Positions 1 through 11,779 of a DNA stretch of 64,000 nt are shown one piece after another. The stretch spans positions 248,439 to 312,438 of the forward strand of contig VZTI01001046.1 of the NCBI GenBank assembly GCA_013397865.1, written 5' to 3'. Every line of letters begins with the position of its first letter. Position 1 is the stretch's first letter. The notes under the pieces were generated by a model, which saw only the letters and a list, made by a program, of their open reading frames with translations, ran no database searches and was not told the origin of the DNA. This DNA is from Struthidea cinerea. Taxonomy: Eukaryota; Chordata; Aves; Passeriformes; Corcoracidae. The translations under genes and the position numbers were made by a program.

Positions 1-399
1 CAGGGAGGGATCAAAGCCCTGAAACGAGGAGGGAAGAATCCCCACTGAGCTGTTTTGGCCAGGAGCTGGTTCGTGAGATCCCAGACAGGAGGGACAGTGA
101 GAAACACCCGAATTATTGGCACAGGTTTCTTGGCTGGTGCTCCCCCCAGAGCCCCCAGGGATGGGCTGCCGTGGACGCACCAGGACTGTGCAGAAACCAC
201 TGGGCTGGCCTGGTAAAGCTGGGCTTGGCGGGTCTCTGAAGGAGCCTCTCTTTAACATCTAACAGGAATCAAAGCTTCAGAGCTCTGGGAAACTGCTGTG
301 TCCTCACCCAGAGCAGGGGATCTTTAGGAGAACAAAAGAGAAATGGTTTATTTTGCTTTTTCTCTTGCTCCTTGGCACTGTGCTCCCCCTGCAACCACA

Positions 400-446
400 G
401 GATAACCAAGATAATCCCAGATAACCACGGGATAACCACGTTATCT
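400..446 (+). promoter_or_regulatory. Cluster of five GATA motifs
   Basis: GATAA or GATAT-type cores occur at about 401, 410, 420 and 431, and an inverted TTATC at 441-445, within 46 bp. The spacing is close to 10 bp, about one helical turn. It may be a small degenerate tandem repeat or a GATA-factor binding cluster. Function is inferred only. Confidence 0.35.
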
Positions 447-519
447 CAGCAGAGCTTTGCCCAGGCAGTGCAGCCCCTGGGTGTGAGGGCAGTGCTGCCT
501 TCCCAGCCTGGGGAGAAGG

Positions 520-568
520 GGGTAAGGGAGGGAGGGAGGGATGGATGGATGGAAGGAAGGAAGGAAGG
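520..568. repeat. GGGA / GGAT / GGAA purine microsatellite
   Basis: Consecutive GGGA, TGGA and AGGA tetranucleotides form a short purine-rich simple repeat. Confidence 0.9.
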
Positions 569-1177
569 AGCGAGCCTTTCCTGGCTGTTCCAGGCCTTCC
601 CAGATGGAAGTGGCAGAGGCAGTTTCCTCGCCTTCCCTGTGTGTTTAATCCACAGCAGGATGACGCCGGGGCTGTGGCAATCTCAGTATTTCTTTTTGGA
701 GCAACTCGGGGCATTGCTGAGGTGGCAGCTGCGGTGCCAGGATCTCGCACTTGGCATTATCCTTGATATTCAGCATTGTTCTGTTGATTTTTCCCGTTCA
801 AAGCTGCTGTCCTTGTGCAGGAGGGAGGAGCGAGGGCAGACGCTGGCAGCGCCGCTCTGCTGTGACCCACCTGCCGCCAGGGAGGCACAGACACGGACAA
901 GGACAGCGCTGTCCCCTCCAAACAGCTCTCGGGACACTGCAGACACATGGCAAATGTGTGCCAGTGGTAATGGAGCAGTGCCACGTGCTTCTAGCTTCCC
1001 TCACGGAGCAGCTGGAGAAATGAACTCAGCCTTGCGAGAATCCCTGGAAGTTGGGAGGCTGCTGTTGCTGATCCCGGTTTGTGCCTGTGGGGAAGTCAGG
1101 CAGCCAGGGTGAGAATGTCCCCAGGAGCCTGAGCAAGGAGCCCCTGGGTCTAAATCACTGATCCGTTCTCAGATTCG

Positions 1178-1470
1178 TTCCCTCTTTCTCCCTCTCTTTC
1201 TCCCTCTCTTTCTCCCTCTCTTTCTCCCTCTCTTTCTCCCTCTCTTTNNNNNNNNNNNNNNNNNNNNNNNNNNNNNNNNNNNNNNNNNNNNNNNNNNNNN
1301 NNNNNNNNNNNNNNNNNNNNNNNNNNNNNNNNNNNNNNNNNNNNNNNNNNNNNNNNNNNNNNNNNNNNNNNNNNNNNNNNNNNNTTCTTTCTTTCTTTCT
1401 TTTTCTTTCTTTCCCTCCCTTCCTCCCTCCCTCCCTCCCTTCCTCCCTCCCTTTCCTTTCCCTCCCTCAG
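1178..1470. repeat. Pyrimidine microsatellite with assembly gap
   Basis: A 12-bp CTCTTTCTCCCT repeat runs from 1178 into a run of Ns at 1248-1384 (137 bp). It resumes as TTCTTTCTTT and then CCCTTCCTCCCTCC to about 1470. The gap sits inside the low-complexity tract, so its true length is unknown. Open frames that read KERE or GRKR repeats on the minus strand are artefacts of it. Confidence 0.95.
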
Positions 1471-4400
1471 CATTGCCAGGTTGTCGCTTGCTGTCACCCC
1501 CATTTGAGGGCCGGTGCCATTGCACCCTGAGGCAGTGAACTGTCGAATATTCAGATGTGACCTGGGACTCTGGGTGTGTTTGCAGGATCCTCCTGTTCTT
1601 TTCAGCCTCTCCCTGCTCCATCAGGGCGTTGCCATTAGGAGCGTTTGTCTCGAGAAATGTTTTGCTCTCGCCCGGTTTTTGTTCAAAGTAGCGTTTTAAG
1701 AGCTTGCTGAGATCCCGTGTTCCTCCCTGGAGTGCCAGCCTGAGCCGTCTGTGCCCTTCCCACACCCAGAGCTGGTGCTTTGCTTCTGTTTGCTTCACAT
1801 CTCCCACCCCAGGGGAGATTGGGCCTTGACCGTCCCCTCTGGCTCAGAGATTGTGACTGTCGCAGGCTGAACTCCTGTGGCACCTGGATTTGGAGTTTTA
1901 AGCGGTTTCTCAAGGGTTAATACTGAAGATGGTGAATAAGTAACGAGGCAGGCTGGTGGGGTGATGGAGACGCCCAGGAGATCCCCGGCTCTTGGTGAAT
2001 TATCCCTAAAAAGCAGCACAGCCCGTTGTGTTCAGCAAGTCCTGCTCGGTGTTAAAGCGTCCCTGACTCTGCAGGAGTCAGCTCTGGCCGGGAATTTATC
2101 CGGGGAGACTTCCGTGTTTTTCTTGGGTGGCTTTATTTGAATCCCTTGCGCTGGGCAGGGTGGCAGATGCTGTGGGAAGGAAAACCGTTCCCATTCTGCT
2201 GCTCACCCTCACAGCCCTGTGGGAAGCTGCCAGGGGTCGGACTGAGGGGTGGGAGGGAGGGCTCAGTGTTTGTGGATGGATCAGATTTGGGGTTTGGTTA
2301 TAAACCCACCGATTTTCAGTCTTGAGGGCTCCCACGAGCATGAGATTTATAGGATTTTGTTGTTCCGTGTGCATTTCTTGCTCTTGCTGTCGGTGCACGA
2401 GGAGCACTCTGAATTCCTGAAACCCCATCCTAAAAGATGAGGATTCAATTCCCACTGATGGCTCCCCTTGAGCCGAGGTGGGAGACAGGCAAAGCATTCT
2501 TCAGGAGGCTGAATTGGCTTGGGAAAGCTAAGGAGAAGAAAGGGGATATTCACTAACTTTCAGCACCTGACATCTGCCTCCTGTGCACTTTGGGGTGGCC
2601 AAAAGGGTCTGTTTGGGTCCCAAAGTGGCTCTTTTGGTCCCAAAAGCAGGGACAGCACCTTGAAGGCCAAAGTCCTGCTTGCAGCAGCAGCCCCTGCTCT
2701 GCTCCCTGGACGCTGGCCCACCAGGGACACCCGGAGTGTCCCCAGGCCTGGCACTGGGGCAGAGAGCAGAACGTTTTTGCCATTCCATCAACACAGGAGC
2801 CTCCAAATAACCCCATTTCCTGCCTTTTTCTCCTTGCAGCTCCACGTCCTTCCCAGCTGAGGGGTTCAGGGAAAGCTGGCTGCTCTGTTTGGCTTTCCCA
2901 GGCTCAGGTAGTGTCGGTGGGGGAGAGGGATGTCCTGTGCTTGAGTGTCCCCATGGATGTGCTGGATGGGGACTGCTGCCCTGCGTGGGACACCTCGTGG
3001 CCCTTGCAGCTCCTTGTGGGGCCGGGCCAGGGGACAAACGTGGCTCTGGAGCACTTGCATAACGAGCAGAGCATCTCAGTGGGCTCTGCCGAGCTGCAGC
3101 AGGGCTCAAATGCTGCCTCTCCTCTATAAATAGAGTGAGTAGGCCAGTTTGCCTTGAGACAAGAATCTTGCCTCCCCCGAGAGCATCCGAAACTTTATGC
3201 CTGATGGAGCTGGAGCTGCTAAAGAAACCAGTTCCTCCCCATTAATTGCCCCCTGGTCTTCCCTCTCCCTTTGTTTGGGGTTTTAAACTCAGCAGCAGGT
3301 GCAGGGCTCCTGTTCCAGCCAGCTCTCTCCAGGGGAGGCTGAGGGTGCTTTGGGGATGGATTTTGGAGGTGTTTATTGGGGGATTTGATGGTGGGTACTG
3401 GAGGGTCCTTCCACAGGTCATTTCCTAGGAAAGAGGAGAACCTCAAAGAACAATTTTGCAGAGTAGCTGTGGGAGGTTTCCTTCTGATAAAGGCAGGGAC
3501 CGTGAAGGGCGAGTGGTTGCAGGACTGGCTGGGTTGGGGAACTGCTGGAAGCGTTTCCAAAATGGATTTGAGCCGCCAGGTGCCGACCCCACAGTGCTGG
3601 TCCTGTGGGAAGGGCTGTGCTCTGCTCTGTGCCTGTCCCTCGCTGTCACGGTCCCTTTGGGTGCGGGGTTTGGTGCCTCTGCCCCCCCAGGGCTGAGCGA
3701 GCCTGGCGCAGGCTCTGCCCCGGCCTTTGCCGGGCACTGACCCCCCGTGCCCATCTCCAGCCCTGCTGTGACCTCGTGGGGTGTTTGCCACCGCAGCGTC
3801 CTGCCAGCAGCAATAACCCCCCTGCAAAACCCAGACTGGGTTCAGCCAAACTGAAACCCACTTTTGGCTTCTGGAACCCAAACTGAGCTGAGCCTTGAAT
3901 AAGCTCCCATAAATTCTTTTGCTTGGATGTTCCAAGTCCAACCTTTTTTATGTTTTGATTTATTTTGTTTTTACTGCTCTGTTAATCCAGCCCCTGAGAA
4001 CCTGGCAGAAATTTAGAGCAACACCCCCCCCCCCCTTCCCTCTTCCCAGCTTGAAAATATCGCTGTGTTAAAGCCTCCGAGTGGCTGGTTAAACACCGAT
4101 TCATTTCCAGTCGTTCCTGCTGAAAGGGATAATGCTGAGGAGCTAATTACTCGGGGACGTTTTGGACCATTTCTGCAGCCAGGTGTTCTGGTTCTTATTC
4201 CTCACTTGGCCCCGGCTCTGCCTCCTGCCCGCTTTTCCCATCAGTGCTGCCTTCTCACGGACCTGGAAAATGGTTGGGATTATCCAAGGCAGGCTGCCCT
4301 GCTTCCCCTGATAACGGGAGCTGGGGGCTCAGCTCCTGCCTGCTCGGCCCCAGAACCTGCCCTGGCCCTCCACTGTCTTTCACAATCATGCTGTGACCTG

Positions 4401-4639
4401 AAATTTCCGTTTTCTTTAGGAAATGATTCCCTTTTAGGGATTTCTAACAGGATTTGAGGGAGGGGGAGGCCTTTGCAGATGAAGCACTGCCTTGGGTGCA
4501 GCTCGGTTCTTGCTGAGCTTCCTGCGTGTGCTGGGGAGAGAAATGAAAATAATAAACTGCCTGGTTTGCCCAGGAGCTGAATAAAAATATGTAAAAAATG
4601 GTGTGTCTGTGATATATAGATACATTTTTATACAAATCT

Positions 4640-4662
4640 ATATTCACACACACACATATAAG
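4640..4662. repeat. Short CA / TA microsatellite
   Basis: A CACACACACACATATA run lies in an AT-rich patch that also contains TATATAGATACATTTTTATAC. Confidence 0.7.
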
Positions 4663-4723
4663 CATCTGATGAACTGCAAATGTGCCTCTTGAACTTAAAA
4701 CCAATTTTGGAGCCTTGTTCCTG

Positions 4724-4860
4724 CCCATCCCTGGAAGTGCTCAAGGCCGGGTTGATGGAATTCTGAGCAACCTGGGATAGGGAAACGTGTCCTTGCCCAT
4801 GGCAGGGGTGAATGAGATGAGCTTTAAGGTCTCTTCTGCCCCAAACCAGTCTGTGATCTC
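4724..4860 (+). mobile_element. CR1 LINE 3' fragment
   Basis: CATCCCTGGAAGTGCTCAAG, then ATGAGCTTTAAGGTCTCTTC and CCAAACCAGTCTGTGAT, the 3' end of CR1 in sense orientation. It is strongly 5'-truncated. Confidence 0.85.
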
Positions 4861-7393
4861 TTTTCCCTTTCTCATGGATCTGCGGCCTTGGTTGGAGGCA
4901 GAGTTTGCCCCTCAGGTGGCTGTGGGGGGTCAGGGGTGAGGGGGATGTCGCTGCTGGGGCCAGGTTTGGGCAGAGGTGGTGACAACCCCTGGCCTTTCCT
5001 TCACGTGTGCCGTGAGATGGTTCATGTGTTCCTCCTTCCTGCCGTGGGGCTGGGCCCAGGAGAGCACCACAAATGCTGCCGTGGGCATTTTTAGGGCAGG
5101 GAGCCTCTCCAGGTGTGGGAATGTTGGACGCTGGGGCGTGGGGGTGGGAAACAGCAACCCCCAGGGACTGGCAGAGCAGCCGCTCTCAACTGGAAATAAG
5201 GTCCCCTCAGGGAAAGCCGTTCTTGTTTTTCCCCCTTATAAATGCCACGCCACGTGTTTTCGTGTTTGTTTAACTTGTCCTGCTGCTTCCTTGCTTTCAT
5301 CCTCGTTCTTTATCTGTCTGGGAAGTGGGTCTGGCTGCCCTTTAGGAGTTATTGCTTTTGGTTTGCAGCACAGCTCTCCGTGTCCTCCAGACAGAGTATT
5401 TAGGGATTAGAGGGTATCTGTATTTATTTCGTGCTGCTTTCTCTCTGGCTTACTGACTTTAACACCTTTCAATCCCACTGAAACATGTTCCTTGTCCCCA
5501 GATTTGGAATGGATTCTGCTTCCTCCTTTTTTGGTGGCTTTCCTCGCTGGCTCATAAATTCCCCCAATAAATCTAGGGGTGGCAGCTTTAACGCTGTCAG
5601 CCGAAAGCAGGTTTCAGAAAACCCAAAAATCTCTGCGTAAGGAGCCAGCTCGTCCTTAGCTGTGATTCTGATCCCTCCATCCCGAAATTACGGCTTTTTC
5701 AGCGCGGGCGGGGGGGAAAAATAGAAGCGCCGAGATTGGTTTGCTGCTGGTTTTGCTCTGTCATCCCAAGGTGGATCTGCAGCAGTTACCAGAAAAATCC
5801 TCCGGAGATGGGGATGAATCATTGCCGAGTCGAGGCGGGCGCTGGAGGAGCCGGGGGAAGCCGTGCGCTGTCTTTAGGCTCCTCACTGGTGGGGACTGGT
5901 GGCTTCCTTTTGGGCTGCTTCCCACGTGGAGACAGACTCGGGAGGCAAAGGCTCCATGGAAATGTCGAGCATCCTTTATTCCCTCTGGAAGCAGAGGGGG
6001 GTTCGTGGGCTGGGTTTTAAGCTGTTTGGGGTGGGGGGTCTCCTTTGGGGGGAGCGGGACGTCGCTCCTGCCCCGGTCTGGCTGCGGAGGGAGGACCGGG
6101 GGATCCAGGGAATGTAACACGCGCTCGGGAACAGCAGAGGGAGCTTGGAGATGGGTGCGGGATCCAGCCCGGGGGATTTCGGGCTTCGCCTGCTTTGGAG
6201 GCGCGGGGGGAGCCCAGAGCTTCTCCCGGGGAGGGAAGGGACATTGGGATGAGCAAAACCTGGGAGTGCGAGACCTCAGCGGTCACTGCCAGCACGATCC
6301 TCCGCCTCCGCGTCATCCTGGAAGCTGCGGCTCTTGGACAAGACCTTGGGAAGCTCCCTGGTAAAGCCTTGAGCCCGAGCTCAGCTCTGAGCCCAGGTTT
6401 AAGGGTCTTGCAGAGCAGAGCTTCTGTCCCAAATCCCTCCCGGGGAGGAGAGGGAGCCTGAAGGGACACGGGTGATGTGGCACCGTGATCCGGTGGGAAA
6501 AACACACGGAAAGGGCCCAGTGGGCTCTTTCTGCCAGGTTTCCAGTGGCTTTTTCCATGACGCTGGACAAGGCAACTCGTGTCTGTCCAGGCTGTGTGCC
6601 TGGCTGGGGGAGAGGAGCTGATCCTGGGATGCCAAGTGCTGGGGGAGCTGTTGGTGAAACCCCAACCTTCGTGCCAGGATGGGCACCTGGGGGGACGTGG
6701 GGCTGCCCCCCGAGGCCTCGGCAGCACCGGCTGCCCTCCACCCAGCCCCTTTTAGCTGTGGATTATCCTGATTTCTTCCCAGTGATAAAAGTTGGTTGGT
6801 TGGTGGTGAAAGTAGACCTTGCGCGGGGTGTTTTGTGTGGCAGACGAGGGAAAGGCTGGATCAGAGGGATGGCTCGGTGCCATGCTGAGCCTGATGAAAA
6901 GCTTTCCTTTCAAAGAGCTCCCCTATATTGTTCCCAGCTCGTGTGTTTCGGGAGCTCGTCTGTTGTTTTTCTCTGTTAATCACTGCTGATAGTTCTCCGC
7001 CTAATGATTTCGGGGGTTGTTTTCTTTTGGTCGGGTGCTTTTTCACTTTAGGATAAAGGCTAAAAAAGGCTCTAAATCCCACAGAACCCGTAAAGCTGCT
7101 GGGGTAGGCAAGGGCCAGAGGGGCTGTGCAGCTTCTGTGTGGTGCTGCACACGCAAGGGAAACGCCAGTGCTGAGCAATCCCCACGGGAAAAGCTGCCTG
7201 GGTTTGTTGTGTGGGAAACAGAGGCGCCTGTCTGCTTCCCTGGAGCCCTGCTAAGCCGGGTGTTATTCGCACCCTGCTCCCCTTGCTGTGAAATTCCTGC
7301 TCAGCACCAGGGAGCAAAGCCAGGAGGGCTCTGTGGGGTCAGTGTGGGGCAGCTGCCACTGCCCAGAGCATGAACTGCTCGTGGTGTTGGGGA

Positions 7394-7652
7394 CACAGAA
7401 TCACAGAGTATCCTGAGCTGGAAGGGACCCACCGGGATCACCCAGTGCAGCTCCTGACCCTGCCCAGACCCCCCAACAACCCCACCCTGGGCATCCCTGG
7501 CAGCGCTGCCCAAACGCTCCTGGAGCTCTGGCAGCCTCGGGGCCGTGCCCATTCCCTGGGGAGCCTGGGCAGTGCCCAGCACCCTCTGGGGGAAGAACCT
7601 TTCCCTGATCCCAGCCTGAGCCTGCCCTGGCCCAGCTCCAGGCCGTGTTCAG
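7394..7652 (-). mobile_element. CR1 LINE 3' end
   Basis: Begins ACAGAATCACAGAGTATCCT and GAGCTGGAAGGGACCCACC, the reverse complement of the CR1 3' terminus, and continues with GGCATCCCTGGCAGCGCTGC and AGCACCCTCTGGGGGAAGAA. It is the same subfamily as the copies at 8333 and 51028. Confidence 0.93.
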
Positions 7653-7807
7653 GATGTGTTTGTTGGGCAAGATGGGCTGGGCTGCTGAGGCTGCCTGGGT
7701 ACAGGGGTTGTGTTGTGCAAAGTGCTGCAGACACGGATCCTATTCCCTCTAGGAGGTGATCTTAGGGAAAATCAGGAGAAAGTGCTCCCCCTCTTTAAGG
7801 GGGAAAC

Positions 7808-7992
7808 ACAGGATTGTTTGGGTTGGAAGGGATCTTAAATCTCATCTCATCCCACCCCCTGCCATGGGCAGGGACACCTCCCACTACCCCAGGCTGCTCC
7901 AACCTGGTCTTGGACACTGCCAGGGTTTCAGGGGCAGCCACAGCTTCTCTGGGCACCCTGTGCCAGGGCCTCCCCACCCTCCCAGGGAATGG
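7808..7992 (-). mobile_element. CR1 LINE 3' end
   Basis: ACAGGATTGTTTGGGTTGGA then CATCTCATCCCACCCCCTGC and GGCACCCTGTGCCAGGGCC. This is the second, more common CR1 subfamily of the window. Confidence 0.93.
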
Positions 7993-8332
7993 GAGGAGGT
8001 AAAATCAGGTCACCCAAACCCAGATCCAAAGCTGGCTCCTGGCTCACTGCAGGCGAAGGGGAGCAGCTTGGCTCAGTTCTGTCTCAGTGTCAGTTTGAGC
8101 TGAGCTGCATTAGGAACCACAGCCCTGAGGTGGGAAGTGCCTCCAACCAGGACAGGAATTTCCTACCTTGTCCCAGAGAGACCTGCAAGGATGGGTGTCT
8201 GTTCTGAGGACATGAGGTGCTGGCTCTGCTTCACCTGCTCGAGGTGTGGGTGCACAGAGTCCCCTCTGCCCTGGATGCCCCTGGCTCCACCTTTAGAAGA
8301 AAGATCTGAAGCTGATGGAGAGTTAAGAAAAT

Positions 8333-9152
8333 GGTGAAGGGTCTGGAGGGGCCACAGGAGGAGCAGCTGAGGAGACTGAGGGCAGAGCTCCCCGGGGGCT
8401 GCAGCTCCTCCCGAGGGGCAGCTCCGGTCTCTGCTCCCTGGGACAGGGACAGCAGCCAGGGAACGGCTGGAGCTGGGCCAGGGCAGGCTCAGGCTGGGAT
8501 CAGGGAAAGGCTCTTCCCCCAGAGGGTTGATGCCTTAACTCCTAGAAACGGAGACTAGACAGAGTAAGGGAAAGAAGGTCAGTATTTATTTGAAAGGCCT
8601 TCAAAGGTACCCCTGGGGAGCCAGAGGCCACTGCCAGGATGGAGCCCAGGATGGACGGCAGGGCACGAGTCCTTCACACTTTTATAGGTTTGGTTCATTT
8701 GCATATCAGGGTTAATTCTCCAGTTAAAGCTTCAGTTTAATGATGTAATTTCCCCACGCTTGCCCCCCCCTTTAGAGTCTTTGGGTTACACATTTTGGGC
8801 CTAGGATGGTCTGAGTGTCCTTGGGAAACAGGCCTGGAGAGGCTTTGTTGTGTCTACCGAGCAGCAGAGAGCAGAAATTAACAGGCTACAAGAAACTTCA
8901 GAGCTACACACTAAATAGTACAGAACTTGTAAAATATAAAAGTTAAAACCTAAGGCATCAGGGTGCTGGGCACTGCCCAGGCTCCCCAGGGAATGGGCAC
9001 GGCCCCGAGGCTGCCAGAGCTCCAGGAGCGTTTGGGCAGCGCTGCCAGGGGTGCCCAGGGTGGGGTTGTTGGGGGTCTGTGCAGGGACGGGGTTGCACTG
9101 GATGATTTTGGTGGGTCCTTCCCAGCTCGGGACATTCTGTGGCTCCATGAAT
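8333..9152 (+). mobile_element. CR1 LINE 3' end, split by an LTR
   Basis: Two parts, 8333-8527 (GGTCTGGAGGGGCCACAGGA to CTCTTCCCCCAGAGGGT) and 8961-9152 (GGGTGCTGGGCACTGCCCAG to GGACATTCTGTGGCTCCATG), make one sense CR1 copy. The solo LTR at 8528-8960 inserted later. Confidence 0.93.
8528..8960 (-). mobile_element. Solo LTR (433 bp) nested in a CR1
   Basis: The element is bounded by a perfect 10-bp terminal inverted repeat, TGATGCCTTA and TAAGGCATCA. It is flanked by an exact 4-bp target duplication, GGGT (8524-8527 and 8961-8964). It interrupts a CR1 whose two halves rejoin as CCCAGAGGGT/GCTGGGCACT once one duplication is removed. Read on the minus strand it has a TATAAA box (complement of 8681-8686) and an AATAAA signal (complement of 8585-8590) in the right order for an LTR. 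No internal retroviral sequence remains. A 4-bp duplication suggests a gammaretrovirus-like or ERV1-class origin. Confidence 0.88.
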
Positions 9153-9475
9153 TTGTGTCAGTCACACCATACTGTTAAAAACACAGTGCAGGCTCCGCCA
9201 CTCCTGTCCAGCTCTGAATCCCGGGAAGCAGCAGGGATGCAGTGGGAGCAGCAGGGTTTGCACCTGGAGCTGCGTCCTCTGCATTCAGCTTTTGAACTTG
9301 GAGCGTGGTTAATGCAGGGGGGATTTGAAAGGCAGCTGCTTCCCCCTTTCTCTCCATTCCCGCTGAAGAACGGGCGTGTAACGAGATCAGGCTGGGGTTT
9401 TTGCAGTGCAGCTGAGGCTCATTTCACGTGCTGAAGGCACCAGAATTCAAAAGAAATGCTTTTAATGCCTGAAAA

Positions 9476-9500
9476 AATGGAAATGAAATGAAATGAAATG
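9476..9500. repeat. AATGA pentanucleotide microsatellite
   Basis: Four to five copies of AATGA (AAATGAAATGAAATG). Confidence 0.8.
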
Positions 9501-10582
9501 CCTTCAGAGTACCAGAGGGAACGAGGCAAAGGCGCTGCTGAATGAAATCAAGTATGTGATGACAGGGGAGAGGAGAAACAGAGTGAAAAGCAGGGAGAAG
9601 AGCGGAGAAATAACATTTCCAGCGTGCATCCGTGAAAGGTTTGGTTCGTGGGTACTTTGGAATCAGGAGGAGTTAGAACATAAACTCTCTTGTGGCTGTG
9701 GTGCTCAGGTTTTTTGCCTGATTTTGTTGCTATTCTCACTGCAGGGCTTTGCTCTGTTTTTGGAAGGTCTGGAAGAATGAGCCCCCAGTGCTCCCATGGG
9801 GGGTTCCAGCCTGGAAAAATCAGGGATGTCACTGCTCCCCATCCGTGGGGACAGGTCACACTCTGCATCCCGGCTGGAATGGAGGGACTTTGTCCATTCT
9901 CCTGGACCAGGACCTTGATTTGTAGCCAGTAACGTAAAAAACCCCACCCAACAAAGAAAAAAAACCCCAAAACTACTGAAATAATATTTCCTCAAAAGCC
10001 CACCAAAGATCCCCTCAGCCTCCCCCATTCCCATGAAAAGTGTGATTACAATTGGTGTCGGTTTAAAAATTATAACAATTATTACGAATGTTCCAAATAT
10101 TCTACATAATTTATTCATCCTGTGAACCTTCTTGGGCAAAAAGTGCTCACATGGGTTCAAAGTCAGGGCAGAACCTGGAGTTTCCACCATGCCAAAAACA
10201 TTTTGCAGCATCAAAATCCCTCTTTGGAAAGCCACAGGAAGAATTTGCCGAGGAGAAGGGCTTGTTTAGGTGGGGATAAAAATATTTTAATTTTAGAGTT
10301 TCTTTCTGGTGTGAATCTTGATAAAATGAAAATAAACATGTTGTCAAAACAGGAACAAGTGTGTTTAACCCAATCAGTCAGATTTTGGCTGTTTTCCTAA
10401 ATGAGCTTTTGATAAGTTTGACCCTTTCCAGCAGGAAGTTTTGATATGATCAAATTGTCGTTTTCTGTCAGAAAACTGTTCTTCCAGAAAATCTGCAGCC
10501 ACTTCCAATCAATATTTTCCTTCCTCGTGCTCTGGGCAACCTTGGGAATGAATGTCCTGGTGTGGTTCATTGTAATGTTTTT

Positions 10583-10893
10583 CCAGGGCTTAAAGGGGCT
10601 CCAGGAGAGCTGGAGAGGGACTGGGGACAAGGGATGGAGGGACAGGACACAGGGATTGGCTTCCCACTGCCAGCGGGCAGGGCTGGATGGGATATTGGGA
10701 AGGAATTGTTCCCTGGGAGGGTGGGCAGGCCCTGGCACAGGGTGCCCAGAGCAGCTGTGGCTGCCCCTGGATCCCTGGCAGTGCCCAAGGCCAGGCTGGA
10801 CATTGGGGCTTGGAGCAGCCTGGGACGGTGGAAGGTGTCCCTGCCCATGGGATGAGTTTCAGGATCCCTTCCAACCCAAAGCATCCCTGGATT
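10583..10893 (+). mobile_element. CR1 LINE 3' end
   Basis: CCAGGGCTTAAAGGGGCTCC through GGATATTGGGAAGGAATTGT and CAGAGCAGCTGTGGCTGCCC to CCTTCCAACCCAAAGCATCC. Common subfamily, 5'-truncated at about 310 bp. Confidence 0.94.
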
Positions 10894-11504
10894 CCGTGCT
10901 CCGTGTGGTCGGAGGTTTGCAGGCTGCTGCTGCCGGCTGCGGTGATGGGAAGAGGAGGAAAGGGGGGCAGGAGGTTTGTGGGGAGCAGCAGAGCTCCCTC
11001 CATCCTCCCTGTGCCCAGGGGTGCTCCCAGGAGCCGCAGCTTTGCTCGGGATTCAGGTGGGAGCCAGGTTTGGGTCCTTGCACGTGGGAACAGTTGCTGG
11101 GTCAGTGGGAATTTCTGCGCTTGCTGAATTCCCGTCCTGTCTTCGATCCCGAATTCCAGAGAAGGTTTTTGCTGCTGGCCTGGCTGTGTGAACACCCTGG
11201 CCCAGTTACAGCCATCTGGAGCCCAGCTCTGCCTCTGCCCTGCCGGGAGCCAGGCTGGGAAATCCCAGCAGGAGCTGCACAGCCCCGGGGGTGACAGCGC
11301 TGCCTTCCTGCCTCTGCCCTCCCTGGGAGAGGCTGGGAGAGGCTGGGGGATGTCCTGGGTGTCCTGGAGCCCCACACGTGGCAGGGCCAGGCAGGCTGTC
11401 CCCCCCTGTTGAAGCCATCCCGTCCCCAGCTCCTTCCTCAGGAAACCTGTGCATCCCAGCAATGTGTGGGATCTCTCTCCCAGTCCCTGAGCCAGGTGGG
11501 ATCA

Positions 11505-11779
11505 GTCTCTTCTCCCAGGGAATGAGAGTGACAGGATGGGAGGAAATGGCCTCAGGCTGCACCAGGGGAGGTTTGGGTTGGATGTCAGGGAAAGGCTTCC
11601 CAGGAAGGCTCGTCCAGCCCTGGCACAGCTGCCCAGGGCAGCGGTGGAGTCCCCATCCTGGAGGGATTGGTGTGGATGTGGCACTTGGGGACATGGGACA
11701 GTGGTGGCCTTGGCAGTGCTGTGGCAACAGGACTTGATCTTGGAGGACTTCTCCAACCTGAGGGATTCTGTGGACTGAG
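11505..11779 (+). mobile_element. CR1 LINE 3' end
   Basis: GTCTCTTCTCCCAGGGAATG, CACCAGGGGAGGTTTGGGTT, GAGTCCCCATCCTGGAGGGA, then GGACTTCTCCAACCTGAGGGATTCTGTGG. It has the GAGTCCCCATCC module also seen in the copies at 41228 and 58352. Confidence 0.92.

Noticed and set aside
1150..1807. Lys/Glu/Arg-rich minus-strand frames
   Set aside because: They are translations of the pyrimidine microsatellite and run across the Ns.
5700..6330. CpG-richer block as a promoter or CpG island
   Set aside because: CpG density is only modestly raised, no first exon or start site is visible, and the position fits mid-intron.
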